Positions 33,180 to 42,160 of a stretch of DNA of 42,328 nt are shown here, piece after piece; within the stretch, counting starts at the first letter, position 1, and each line of letters begins with the position of its first letter. The translations under genes and the position numbers were made by a program. The stretch spans positions 1 through 42,328 of the forward strand of contig JAURBD010000002.1 in the NCBI GenBank assembly GCA_030829155.1. The letters run 5' to 3'. This DNA is from Flavobacteriaceae bacterium. GTDB lineage: Bacteria > Bacteroidota > Bacteroidia > Flavobacteriales > Flavobacteriaceae. The notes under the pieces are model-generated. The model did no database searches and was not told where the DNA came from. It worked only from the letters and a program-made list of their open reading frames with translations.

Positions 33180-33407
33180 ATGGCATTAACAAATAACGAC
33201 ATCTTTAAAAAACTTCGTGTAGCTCATAAGCTGAAAGACGTTGATATTATAGAAATATGTAAATTGGTTGACTTTAAAGTATCAAAGGGAGAGTTAGGCG
33301 CATTCTTTAGAAATGAAAATCACCCAAAGTATATGGAATGCGGCGATCAAATACTTAGAAATTTTTTAAATGGATTAGTAATTCATTTAAGAGGCCCTAA
33401 AAAGTGA
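33180..33407 (+). CDS. DUF1456 family protein
   Basis: A 75-residue protein with one DUF1456 (YehS-like) repeat: LTNNDIFKKLRVAHKLKDVD at the start, then EICKLVDFKVSKGELGAFFR and MECGDQILRNFLNGLV. E. coli YehS has two such repeats; this is a single copy. Function is unknown. The ATG at 33180 starts at the domain; an in-frame ATG at 33126 would add residues without likeness. It is divergent from the alanine dehydrogenase operon. Confidence 0.82.
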   Translation: MALTNNDIFKKLRVAHKLKDVDIIEICKLVDFKVSKGELGAFFRNENHPKYMECGDQILRNFLNGLVIHLRGPKK

Positions 33408-33602
33408 TTATTCTTTTAATAAAACTAAAATATATATTAAAGCAATGTTAAGTATACTTTATTAACAAGGCAAAATTTATTGATTTTTACATTTACCCTC
33501 TCCAATATTTATTATTGAATAGTTTTTTTTATTCGAAATTATCACATTGACAATTCTTTCTCGAAAATTAAATAGGGACTTATGTATAATCTTACTCGAT
33601 TG

Positions 33603-33610
33603 TATTTTTG
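33603..33610 (+). promoter_or_regulatory. Putative -7 promoter element before the ankyrin gene
   Basis: TATTTTTG matches TAnnTTTG exactly, 35 bp before the ATG at 33646. The -33 element is not clear; TATG at 33581-33584 is a partial match at 18-bp spacing. Confidence 0.38.
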
Positions 33611-33645
33611 TTGTGAAATAATATTTAATCCATAATCCCAAGACA

Positions 33646-33996
33646 ATGAAAACAATCTTATTTTTAGCACTAACAACAATATTTTCTACAAACAATTTTA
33701 CTGAAAAGACTAATAAAGTTAGCATTCAACAATTTATTGAAGCAATTGAATCCGAAGATTTTGAATTGGTTGAGAATGCTTTGAAAAGTAGAATGATTTC
33801 TGCAAATCAGAAATTCAATGGTAAAACCCTACTGATTTACGCAGTGATTAGTGACAAAGCTGAAATGATTAACTTGTTGGTTAGATATGGAGCAAATCTA
33901 AATACTCCTGCTGATGATGGTCTGACTCCTATGGAATATGCTGAAAAATTAAATAAAATATACGCTAAGGCTGAAATCATAGTCATAACTGCGTAA
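33646..33996 (+). CDS. Small ankyrin-repeat protein, probably exported
   Basis: A 116-residue protein with a short N-terminal hydrophobic stretch (MKTILFLALTTIFSTN) that may be a signal peptide, then about two ankyrin-like repeats: FIEAIESEDFELVENALKSR and the better conserved KTLLIYAVISDKAEMINLLV followed by RYGANLNTPADDGLTPMEYA. Ankyrin repeats bind protein partners; none is apparent here. It stands alone, with noncoding DNA on both sides. Confidence 0.75.
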   Translation: MKTILFLALTTIFSTNNFTEKTNKVSIQQFIEAIESEDFELVENALKSRMISANQKFNGKTLLIYAVISDKAEMINLLVRYGANLNTPADDGLTPMEYAEKLNKIYAKAEIIVITA

Positions 33997-34025
33997 TATA
34001 GCTGTTGTTGAATTTATTTTATTCT

Positions 34026-34118
34026 GTCGCTAGGAAATTCTAATCAGGCCTAATAACCCTATTTTTTAAAAAAGAAATACTCACTTATTGAGTTCTCAAA
34101 ATTAGTATTTCCTAGTGA
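34026..34118. repeat. Long imperfect inverted repeat (about 18-bp arms, 56-base loop)
   Basis: Arm 1 at 34030-34044 (CTAGGAAATTCTAAT) pairs with arm 2 at 34101-34115 (ATTAGTATTTCCTAG) with one mismatch; the outer three bases (34027-34029 with 34116-34118) extend it with one G-T pair. It could fold as RNA or be a small mobile-element remnant. No target-site duplication is visible. Confidence 0.45.
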
Positions 34119-34238
34119 AGATTAAATGAATTTTTTTTTGAATTCAATACATTTTTTAATCACTTTTAATTACGGCTTTATAAATATAAACTCGATTAAA
34201 AAATTTTCTGTAACATTGATTTTTTTGGATGAAAAAAC

Positions 34239-34327
34239 TAACTTAACAAACTCCAAGTATATGATTATCATGTATTTTTTTACTTTATTGTAATTGATAA
34301 GAGAATTAAACAAAAATTGTTAAGTTA
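34239..34327. repeat. Perfect 11-bp inverted repeat, 67-base spacer
   Basis: TAACTTAACAA at 34239-34249 and TTGTTAAGTTA at 34317-34327 are exact reverse complements. They lie 89-177 bp before the BNR gene. The arms are AT-rich, so chance pairing is possible; a leader structure or paired protein-binding sites are alternatives. Confidence 0.35.
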
Positions 34328-34415
34328 TTATAATTCAACTCTTTTCCTTTTCATGATGTTCTATATCCACCATTTTTTATACCTTTAAAATGAAGTAAAC
34401 AACAAAAATTTATTC

Positions 34416-37400
34416 ATGAAAACTACCTTTTCCTTTCTGTCTTTGTTCTTAACATTATTTTTAAATGCCCAAGATTTTTCTACAACTTGGCTCAAAGAAG
34501 TCGCACCTCGAAACATTGGTCCTGGAGGAATGAGTGGACGAATTACATCAATCGATGTAGTAGTTTCAAATCCAAATATTATATATGTAGGTACTGCGTC
34601 TGGCGGTTTATGGAAATCTACTAGTGGAGGAGTGACCTGGAACCCTATTTTTAATGATCAAGTTACCGCATCTGTGGGCTCTGTTGCCATTCAACAATCG
34701 AATCCTGACGTCATATGGGTTGGTACTGGAGAAGGAAACCCAAGAAATAGCCTCAATGGTGGCTATGGGATTTTTAAATCTATAAATGGAGGAAAAACAT
34801 GGAAGTCAATGGGCCTGAAGAATACACGTAATATTCATAGAGTGATTATTGATCCTTCAAACCCGAATACCGTCTATGTTGCAGCAATAGGTTCTCCCTG
34901 GGGTGATCATCCAGAACGTGGAATTTATAAAACTGTAAATGGAGGTAAGTCATGGAAAAAAATATTATATGTAAATCCTAAAACAGGGGCAGCTGATTTG
35001 GTTATGGATCCCAAAAACTCGAATAAATTGTTAGCTGCAATGTGGGAACATAAAAGAGATCCATGGTTTTTTAAATCAGGAGGAAAGGGGAGTGGGCTTT
35101 ATGTGAGTTTTGATGGGGGTGATAATTGGTCAAAAAAAACAAAAGAAGATGGTTTACCTGAAGGAGATTTAGGAAGAATAGGTCTGGCGATTGCCACCAA
35201 TAAAACAAATATTATCTATGCCCTAGTAGAGTCAAAAAAAAATGCACTCTATAAATCTGAGGATGGTGGGTTCAAATGGGAAATGGTAAACAATAAAAGT
35301 GATATTGGGAATAGACCTTTTTATTATTCAGATATAGCTGTAGATCCTCAAAATGAAAATCGTGTATATTCTGTATTTACATATGTCAATGTTTCACAAG
35401 ATGGGGGAAAAAATTTCAGCCAATTGATGCCTGCTTATGGGGTTGAAAATGGTGTTCATCCAGATCATCATGCTTGGTGGATTCATCCTAATGACGGATC
35501 TTTTATGATTGATGGAAATGATGGTGGATTAAACATAACAAAAGATGGAGGTAAAACATGGCGCTTTATTGGTAATATTCCAGTAGCTCAATTCTATCAT
35601 ATTAGCGTAGATAATGAGTACCCATATAATGTTTATGGAGGGATGCAAGATAATGGCTCTTGGAGGGGACCAGCTTATGTATGGAAAGTTCAAGGAATTA
35701 GAAATTCTTATTGGCAAGAAATTGCATTTGGAGATGGTTTTGATGTTGTACCAGATTTAGATGATTCTCGATATGGATATGCTATGAGCCAACAGGGATA
35801 CGTTTCTCGTTATGACTGGAAAACTGGAAACAATTATATTGTTCGTCCAACCCACCCTGAGGCGGAAACAAAACTCAGATTCAATTGGAATGCAGCAATA
35901 GGTCAAGACCCTTTTGATAATAGCACGGTTTATTTTGGGAGTCAATTCGTACATAAAAGCAAAGATAAAGGTTTGACTTGGTCGATAATTTCTCCAGATT
36001 TGACAACTAATGACCCCGAAAAACAAAAACAAAGCGAAAGTGGGGGACTAACATTAGATGCTACTGGTGCTGAAAATTATTGCACCCTTTTAGTGATAGA
36101 ACCTTCATCCTTAGAAAAAAAAATGTTATGGGTAGCTTCTGATGATGGAAGAGTTCATTTTACTCAAGATGGTGGAGATTCTTGGAATGAGGTAACTAAA
36201 AATATTAAAGGTCTTCCAAAAGGAAGTTGGATTACCCAGATAAAAGCATCTAAAAATAATAAAGGAGAAGCATTGTTGGTTGCTAATGACTACAGAAGAT
36301 TTAATTTTAAACCCTATGCCTATAGAACAGTTAATTACGGTAAAACTTGGAAGCAGATTGTTGATCAATCAGACACAAAGAGTTATGGATTAAGTATTAT
36401 TGAAGATCCTGTAAATCCAAGTTTAATGTTTTTAGGAACCGATGACGGACTTTATATTTCTTTAAACGCTGGAGAAAAATGGGACAAGTTTGATTCAGAG
36501 GTTTTTCCAACTGTATCCGTTAAGGACCTAGTAATTCAATCTCGAGAACAAGATTTAATTATCGGGACCTTTGGAAGAGCTGCATGGGTCTTAGACGACA
36601 TTAGACCTTTAAGAGCTTTAGCTTCAAAACCAGATTTAGTTTCAAAAACGATACACCTCTTTGAGCCGCCCACAGCATATTTGGCAGCATACCAACAACC
36701 CACCGGGAGTCGTTTTGGAGCTGATGCAATGTATCATGGGACAAACCGAAAATACGGCGCAATGATAACCTATTATGTAGATCCATCTTCTGAAGAAAAT
36801 TTAGGTCAAGAAAATAATAAATTAGAAGAAGAGAAAGAAGAAGATAGTGAAAACAGTGTAAAAAAGGATTCTCTTATTCTTACAATTTATGATGGAGAAC
36901 GTTTAATTCGGACTCTAAAGAAAGAATTACCTGAGAAAAAAGGATTTTATCGTTGGTATTGGTATTTAGATGAAAAAGGGATTCCAAGACCCAGAAGAGA
37001 ACCTAGAAAATCAAAAATAGAGCCTTCAGGTGTTTCCGTTAAACCAGGTAGTTACCGAATCGTGTTGGCTTATGGGACAGATAAAAACGAACAACAAATT
37101 GTTGTAAAATCAGACCCTAGAATTCTAGATAACCCTGAAAATATAGAATCTGTCTATAATGCTTCAAAAAAGCTTGAAAGCTTTATGGCTAAGACATCTG
37201 AATCTGTGAAGCAGCTCACCCAAAGTAAAAATATCCTTCTTGATTACCAAAAACTTTTTAAAGAAAACAAAACAGAGTCTGTAAAGGAGTTAACTAAAGA
37301 AATAAAAACCCAAACCAAAGCATTAGATTCTTTGATATCTCTTTATATTGGTAAAGTGGATAAGCGTCAAGGAATTGTTAGAAACTCAGAGAGTAATGTT

Positions 37401-37619
37401 ATGACCAGAATAGGAACTGCATCTCGTTACATTAGAACTCGTAAGAAAGGGATTACCACAACCGAGGATAAATTACTTCAGCATGCAAAGGATGAACTAG
37501 AGGCAGCACTTGAAAAAACAAATAAGTATTACAAAGAAGTTTGGCCCTATTTAAGAACTCAAATTGAAGGTATAGATTCTTCTCGCTTCAAAGAAATAAA
37601 ACAGATTGATTTAGAATAG
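34416..37619 (+). CDS. Large exported BNR/VPS10-type beta-propeller protein
   Basis: A 1067-residue protein with a signal peptide (MKTTFSFLSLFLTLFLNAQ). About ten BNR/Asp-box motifs are seen, among them STSGGVTW, SINGGKTW, TVNGGKSW, SFDGGDNW, TKDGGKTW and TQDGGDSW, making one or two sortilin-type beta-propellers over roughly residues 30-730. A linker rich in Glu/Lys follows (about 800-830), then a beta domain and a helical, coiled-coil-like tail (about 920-1060). Similar proteins are annotated as glycosyl hydrolases, but no catalytic pair can be shown. No type IX C-terminal domain is seen. The stop lies 1 bp from the convergent murF stop. Confidence 0.82.
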   Translation: MKTTFSFLSLFLTLFLNAQDFSTTWLKEVAPRNIGPGGMSGRITSIDVVVSNPNIIYVGTASGGLWKSTSGGVTWNPIFNDQVTASVGSVAIQQSNPDVIWVGTGEGNPRNSLNGGYGIFKSINGGKTWKSMGLKNTRNIHRVIIDPSNPNTVYVAAIGSPWGDHPERGIYKTVNGGKSWKKILYVNPKTGAADLVMDPKNSNKLLAAMWEHKRDPWFFKSGGKGSGLYVSFDGGDNWSKKTKEDGLPEGDLGRIGLAIATNKTNIIYALVESKKNALYKSEDGGFKWEMVNNKSDIGNRPFYYSDIAVDPQNENRVYSVFTYVNVSQDGGKNFSQLMPAYGVENGVHPDHHAWWIHPNDGSFMIDGNDGGLNITKDGGKTWRFIGNIPVAQFYHISVDNEYPYNVYGGMQDNGSWRGPAYVWKVQGIRNSYWQEIAFGDGFDVVPDLDDSRYGYAMSQQGYVSRYDWKTGNNYIVRPTHPEAETKLRFNWNAAIGQDPFDNSTVYFGSQFVHKSKDKGLTWSIISPDLTTNDPEKQKQSESGGLTLDATGAENYCTLLVIEPSSLEKKMLWVASDDGRVHFTQDGGDSWNEVTKNIKGLPKGSWITQIKASKNNKGEALLVANDYRRFNFKPYAYRTVNYGKTWKQIVDQSDTKSYGLSIIEDPVNPSLMFLGTDDGLYISLNAGEKWDKFDSEVFPTVSVKDLVIQSREQDLIIGTFGRAAWVLDDIRPLRALASKPDLVSKTIHLFEPPTAYLAAYQQPTGSRFGADAMYHGTNRKYGAMITYYVDPSSEENLGQENNKLEEEKEEDSENSVKKDSLILTIYDGERLIRTLKKELPEKKGFYRWYWYLDEKGIPRPRREPRKSKIEPSGVSVKPGSYRIVLAYGTDKNEQQIVVKSDPRILDNPENIESVYNASKKLESFMAKTSESVKQLTQSKNILLDYQKLFKENKTESVKELTKEIKTQTKALDSLISLYIGKVDKRQGIVRNSESNVMTRIGTASRYIRTRKKGITTTEDKLLQHAKDELEAALEKTNKYYKEVWPYLRTQIEGIDSSRFKEIKQIDLE

Positions 37620-37620
37620 A

Positions 37621-38910
37621 TTATAAGTGCTGACTGAGGACTTCCAATGCAATTCCACGAGATCCTTTGATTAAGATCGTTTTGTTTTGGTAATTTATTT
37701 TTTGGAGATAAGCTATTACTTCATCAGTGGTCTGAAACTTTTTGAAGTTTAAAGCTGTAGATTTTGTTTTTTTAAACTCAGGTCCTACCAAAAGGATCTG
37801 ATCAATTTCTTTTGATTCAATAAAATCAACAATTTCTTGATGCTCTTGTTGAGCATAATTTCCCAACTCTAGCATATCTCCTAAAATTAATACACGATCT
37901 TTTTTTTCAATTGCTAAAAAAGATTCAAGAGCAGCTCTCATACTACTGGGATTTGCATTATATGCATCAAGAACCAAAGTATTGGAATTTGTCTCATGCC
38001 ATTGTGATCGATTGTTACTGGGTATATAATTTTCGATTCCCTTTTTTATTTTTTCTAAAGAAATTTTAAAATAAGAACCAAGGGCAGCAGCAGCAGCTAT
38101 GTTACTAAAGTTGTAATTTCCTTTTAAACCGCTTTTTATTTTTATTCCATCAATCTCAACGCATACACTTTGATTGTTTCCTAGAGTTTTATTTTTGATT
38201 TGTATGTCAACATTATTTGATTCTCCAAATGAAAATCTTCTCTGTTCTTCTGTAAGTTTCAATTGTTTGGGATCTTCCTGATTAATTAGAGCAATACCTT
38301 TATTTTTTTTAAGAAATTGATAAAGTTCTGATTTACCTTTGATGACTCCATCAACATTGCCAAATCCTTCTAAATGAGCTTTTCCAAAGTTAGTAATGTA
38401 GCCCAACGAGGGTTGTGACAATTCACACAAAAAAGCTATTTCTTTTATGTGATTGGCTCCCATTTCAACCAGTGTAATTTGCGTCTTAGAGTTGATGTTT
38501 AATAAAGTTAGGGGTACACCAATATGATTATTTAAATTACCTTCTGTTGCAGTTGTTATAAATTGTTGAGATAAAACCGAACATATAAGCTCTTTGGTTG
38601 TGGTTTTTCCATTAGATCCAGTAAGGCCTATTACGGGTATTGAAAACTGGTTTCGATGGTGATGAGCCAATTCTTGAAGGCTTCTAAGACTTTCTTTAAC
38701 CAATAAATACGAATGGTTGTTTTTTTGATGTTTTGGATTATCAACTACTACAAACTTGGCACCTTTTGCAAGAGCTTCTTCCGCAAATGTATTTCCATCA
38801 AATTTTTCTCCTTTTAAGCAAAAGAAAAGACACCCTTTTTTGATTTTACGGGTATCCGTAGCTACACCGGTAGAGCGAAGGAAATAAGCATAAAGTTCTT
38901 TTACTTGCAT
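37621..38910 (-). CDS. murF: UDP-N-acetylmuramoyl-tripeptide--D-alanyl-D-alanine ligase
   Basis: A 429-residue Mur ligase that adds D-Ala-D-Ala to the UDP-MurNAc tripeptide in the cytoplasm, the last soluble step of peptidoglycan precursor synthesis. VIGLTGSNGKTTTKELI is the ATP P-loop, TEGNLNNHIGVPLTLL and LVEMGANHIKEI are MurF motifs, and VLDAYNANPSSMRAALESF is the central/C-terminal signature. It follows gldJ by 40 bp, separated by a strong hairpin. Confidence 0.93.
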   Translation of the reverse strand: MQVKELYAYFLRSTGVATDTRKIKKGCLFFCLKGEKFDGNTFAEEALAKGAKFVVVDNPKHQKNNHSYLLVKESLRSLQELAHHHRNQFSIPVIGLTGSNGKTTTKELICSVLSQQFITTATEGNLNNHIGVPLTLLNINSKTQITLVEMGANHIKEIAFLCELSQPSLGYITNFGKAHLEGFGNVDGVIKGKSELYQFLKKNKGIALINQEDPKQLKLTEEQRRFSFGESNNVDIQIKNKTLGNNQSVCVEIDGIKIKSGLKGNYNFSNIAAAAALGSYFKISLEKIKKGIENYIPSNNRSQWHETNSNTLVLDAYNANPSSMRAALESFLAIEKKDRVLILGDMLELGNYAQQEHQEIVDFIESKEIDQILLVGPEFKKTKSTALNFKKFQTTDEVIAYLQKINYQNKTILIKGSRGIALEVLSQHL

Positions 38911-38943
38911 AAATAAAAAAAGGCATTTGTAAAAATGCCTTTT
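38911..38943 (-). terminator. Intrinsic terminator after gldJ
   Basis: AAAAGGCATTT and AAATGCCTTTT form an 11-bp perfect stem with a 4-base loop (38918-38943). On the minus strand it is followed by a T-rich tail (complement of 38911-38917). It lies between the gldJ stop and the murF start, so it should limit read-through from gldJ to murF or attenuate it. Confidence 0.75.
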
Positions 38944-38950
38944 AAATGAA

Positions 38951-40630
38951 TTAACCTTTTCGTTTGTGTCGAGCTGTTTTTTTGACTTTGCTTTTTGAAC
39001 CTAATCTGGTCATGGCGCATCGAAAGCCAATGTAATCCGTTGCAATATACTGTGGCAAATATCTTCTTTGGGCAGGATCAAGCCAGTATGCTCTATCTTT
39101 CCAAGAACCTCCTTTATACACTCTTACTTCGTCAGTAATCAGTGAAGTTCTTTTGGAAGATTTATCTTTTGTTCTAACCAAGGCGCCCTCTTCATCAATT
39201 CTAATTTGGGGGTGGGTAGGTGCATCGTACATTGCGCTGGACTCTGGGCGAGAATCTGAATCTTCTTCATCGTCACCTCCAAAGCGTGCGAACAATCTTG
39301 TAGATTCAATATCACCATCTCTAAAGTTTCTGTTATCACTCTCAGTAAAGTTTTGTCTAAGAAAAGTTTCTTCTTCGTCAACACCAATTTTTTCTAATTG
39401 ACCTGGAAGCCTTTTCAGTAGTACTTTACCATTGGGTAGCGTGTCATATACGAGTTGATCTGGAGAAATAACTTGCGCTTTTCCGTCCTCATCAATAACA
39501 TCTTTGAGATATACATTACCTCTGTAGTAGTTAAAATCACTTGCTTCATCATCAACTATTGGTCGATATACATCTCCAACCCACTCAGCAACATTTCCTG
39601 CCATGTCATAAATTCCAAAGTCATTTGGAGGATATGCTTTTACTTGTATTGTAATATCTGCTCCATCATCTGACCACCCTGCAATACCACCGTAATCTCC
39701 TTTACCGAGTTTAAAATTAGCTAATTGATCGCCTTCAGATCTTCGTTCTTCTGAACGAGTGTATTCCCCTGACCAAGGATATTTTTTCTTTCCTCTGTAA
39801 GCATTGTATTCACGATCTCCAACCAACGCTAGGGCAGCATATTCCCATTCGGCTTCAGTCGGAAGCCTGTATGAAGGGAGGAGTATTCCTTTGTCTACTC
39901 CGGCATATACATTGACTTCTGTTGTATCTTTTTGTACTCTTCCATTTTTCCCTGTTAAACTATCAATTTTACCTCCATAGGTTGTTTCAGGTCTTTTTAA
40001 ATAAGCTCCTGTGCTGAATGTACTGTTTGCATCAACTTCTGTGTAACGAACATCATCTTGGATGTAAGCTTCACGTTCTAAAATAAATTCGTTAACCCGG
40101 TCGGTTCTCCACTCTGCAAATTGTACAGCCTGAAGCCAATTAACTCCTACTACTGGATATTCAGCATAAGCTGGATGGCGTAAATAGTTTGAAGTTAATT
40201 CTTCAACATAACCCAACTGGTTTCTCCAAACTAAAGTATCTGGAAGAGCACCATTATATAACTGTTTGAATTGTCTTTGATCTTGGGGGAAAACAAGAGT
40301 AATCCAATCTAAGTATTCCAAATACATTAAGTTGGTAACTTCTGTTTCGTCTATGTAAAAAGACATAACATGCTGTTTGTTTGGGGTATTGTTCCAATCG
40401 TGCATTACGTCGTCCTGAACTTGTCCTTTAGTAAAGGTACCTCCTTCAATAAAAACAAGGCCTGGACCAGTTTCTTGATCTTCAAATTCTACGTTGTATT
40501 GAAAACCTCCTTTTTTGGAATTGATACTCCAACCCGTCGCTCTGGATTGGTTATTCTTGCCACACGCAGTGAGAATCAAAGCCGTGAAAGCTAGAAGGAT
40601 AAATTTTTTGGTTAATAAGTTAATTCTCAT
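38951..40630 (-). CDS. gldJ: Gliding motility lipoprotein GldJ
   Basis: A 559-residue lipoprotein, close to the length of Flavobacterium johnsoniae GldJ. The signal ends at a lipobox (LILTAC, Cys23). The body is a formylglycine-generating-enzyme/sulfatase-modifying domain: VFIEGGTFTKGQ, FYIDETEVTNLMYLEYLDWI, YRLPTEAEWEYAAL and DMAGNVAEWVGDVYRP, ending YIGFRCAMTRLG. GldJ is needed for gliding and stabilises GldK of the type IX secretion system. The basic tail (KSKVKKTARHKRKG) follows the domain. It is divergent from porV. Confidence 0.93.
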   Translation of the reverse strand: MRINLLTKKFILLAFTALILTACGKNNQSRATGWSINSKKGGFQYNVEFEDQETGPGLVFIEGGTFTKGQVQDDVMHDWNNTPNKQHVMSFYIDETEVTNLMYLEYLDWITLVFPQDQRQFKQLYNGALPDTLVWRNQLGYVEELTSNYLRHPAYAEYPVVGVNWLQAVQFAEWRTDRVNEFILEREAYIQDDVRYTEVDANSTFSTGAYLKRPETTYGGKIDSLTGKNGRVQKDTTEVNVYAGVDKGILLPSYRLPTEAEWEYAALALVGDREYNAYRGKKKYPWSGEYTRSEERRSEGDQLANFKLGKGDYGGIAGWSDDGADITIQVKAYPPNDFGIYDMAGNVAEWVGDVYRPIVDDEASDFNYYRGNVYLKDVIDEDGKAQVISPDQLVYDTLPNGKVLLKRLPGQLEKIGVDEEETFLRQNFTESDNRNFRDGDIESTRLFARFGGDDEEDSDSRPESSAMYDAPTHPQIRIDEEGALVRTKDKSSKRTSLITDEVRVYKGGSWKDRAYWLDPAQRRYLPQYIATDYIGFRCAMTRLGSKSKVKKTARHKRKG

Positions 40631-40773
40631 AATATTTTTAAAGTAATGTTTTACTTATCAGTTGCAATATACAAAATCTAATGCTTTACTTCGTTTTAGG
40701 CTATAAATAGAGTTAGATTCTAAGTTATTAACGTACATTTTTTTAGATTATTATTCACAACCCATTTCTAGTT

Positions 40774-40781
40774 TAAATTTG
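40774..40781 (+). promoter_or_regulatory. Putative -7 promoter element of porV
   Basis: TAAATTTG matches TAnnTTTG exactly, 50 bp before the porV ATG in the 201-bp divergent region with gldJ. A good TTTG -33 element is not seen at the expected distance. No comparable element was found on the minus strand for gldJ. Confidence 0.42.
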
Positions 40782-40831
40782 TAGTAAACAAGCACATAAG
40801 ATTTTTTAATTTAATACGTTATATAAATACC

Positions 40832-42004
40832 ATGTACAACTTCAAACATAGTATCGGCGTATTTGTTGCAGTGTTTTTTTTATTCTTTTCAGGGAAATTA
40901 GTTGCTCAAGAAAGAATCATCACAACAGGTGTACCTTTTTTGTTGATAACACCTGACGCTAGAGCTGCAGGAATGGGAGAACAGGGAGTAGCAACCTCTG
41001 TAGATGCCTTTTCTCAGCAATGGAATCCTTCGAAATATGTTTTTTCAGAACATAAATCAGGATTTGGTATCAGTTACACCCCATATTTAAGCAAATTGGT
41101 TGATGATATTTTTTTAGCAAACATTACCTATTTTAACAAAAACTCAAACAGAAGCGCATGGGCAATGAGTTTGAAGTATTTTAGTTTGGGTGATATTGTT
41201 TTAAATGATTTAGTGGCAGGAACAATTATTGAACAAGGAATAGAGCGTCCTAACGAACTTACTCTAGACTTTTCGTATTCTCTTTTACTGAATTCAAAAT
41301 TTTCAATGGCCGTAGCAGCTCGATTTATTCGATCAGATTTAAAAATTTCCTCAGATTTAGATGCATCTTCTGCAAACACCATGGGTGTTGACATTGCTGG
41401 TTTTTACAAAAGTGATTTATTTGATTGTGCAAAAAAGAAAGCACGTTTAAGACTAGGATTTAACATTTCAAATATTGGTCCACGATTAAAGTATGATGAA
41501 GGAGGACAAAAAAATTTCATCCCAACAAACCTAAAAGTCGGCTCGGGTTTGAGCCTAAATTTGGATTCAAATAACAAAATATCACTCAACATAGAATTCA
41601 ATAAGTTGTTGGTCCCCACACCAGTTCCTGTCATAAATAAAAATACAGGAAAATTTGATCGATATGAGCAGCCGGATATTAGCTTTTTATCGGGGATATT
41701 TGAGTCGTTTAGTGATGCACCCGACGGTTACAGTGAAGAATTGAAAGAAATAACATGGGGTATTGGGTCTGAATATAATTTTCAGGATGCTTTCGCTCTA
41801 AGAGCAGGATATTTCAATGAAAGTTTAGAAAAAGGATCTCGACGATATTTTACTTTAGGTACAGGCTTTTCCTTAAATTTTGCTGATATAGATATATCTT
41901 ACCTTTTCTCAACCTCTAGAGTTAGGAATCCATTAGAAAACACACTTCGTTTCTCTATAACCTTCAATTTGGATAATCCACAACTAACCGATGAGGGTGG
42001 CTAA
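40832..42004 (+). CDS. porV: Type IX secretion outer-membrane protein PorV (LptO)
   Basis: A 390-residue FadL-like outer-membrane beta-barrel. The signal peptide (VAVFFLFFSGKLVAQ) is followed by TGVPFLLITPDARAAGMGEQ, a hallmark of PorV, then SQQWNPSKYVF. Alternating aromatic strands and a final DNPQLTDEGG tail complete it. PorV carries substrates from the SprA translocon to the PorU sortase. In this window it follows divergent gldJ with no porU between, and precedes pdhA. Confidence 0.9.
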   Translation: MYNFKHSIGVFVAVFFLFFSGKLVAQERIITTGVPFLLITPDARAAGMGEQGVATSVDAFSQQWNPSKYVFSEHKSGFGISYTPYLSKLVDDIFLANITYFNKNSNRSAWAMSLKYFSLGDIVLNDLVAGTIIEQGIERPNELTLDFSYSLLLNSKFSMAVAARFIRSDLKISSDLDASSANTMGVDIAGFYKSDLFDCAKKKARLRLGFNISNIGPRLKYDEGGQKNFIPTNLKVGSGLSLNLDSNNKISLNIEFNKLLVPTPVPVINKNTGKFDRYEQPDISFLSGIFESFSDAPDGYSEELKEITWGIGSEYNFQDAFALRAGYFNESLEKGSRRYFTLGTGFSLNFADIDISYLFSTSRVRNPLENTLRFSITFNLDNPQLTDEGG

Positions 42005-42160
42005 GGTTTTATTACTTTTTTGATTATCCCATTGTTTTCATTTGTTTATTGAGATTTCATCAAAAATTTAAATTAATAAGCGTGTTTTTCTTAAAAAGAA
42101 AAATCAATTAAATATTGTAATTTTACATCCAAATTTAAATATCCAGTAAAACCAGTACTA

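Larger units (their letters stand above)
34000..34415. other. Noncoding stretch of 416 bp between the ankyrin and BNR genes
   Basis: The longest stretch in the window without a gene. It is very AT-rich, with no open frame of note on either strand and no recognisable gene remnant. It contains two inverted repeats (34026-34118 and 34239-34327). TACCTTTA near 34381 is a one-mismatch TAnnTTTG that could serve the BNR gene at 34416. No tRNA, known riboswitch or CRISPR repeat is seen. Confidence 0.6.

Noticed and set aside
33477-33725. Minus-strand frame of 82 codons upstream of and overlapping the ankyrin gene start
   Set aside because: It overlaps a better supported plus-strand gene and its promoter element, has no family likeness, and is the kind of frame expected in AT-rich noncoding DNA.
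34026-34118. CRISPR array or insertion sequence in the noncoding stretch
   Set aside because: There is a single inverted repeat pair, no direct repeats with spacers, no transposase frame and no target-site duplication.
39153-39401. Open frame of 82 codons opposite gldJ
   Set aside because: It lies wholly inside gldJ, which has strong family support; there is no independent start signal or recognisable product.
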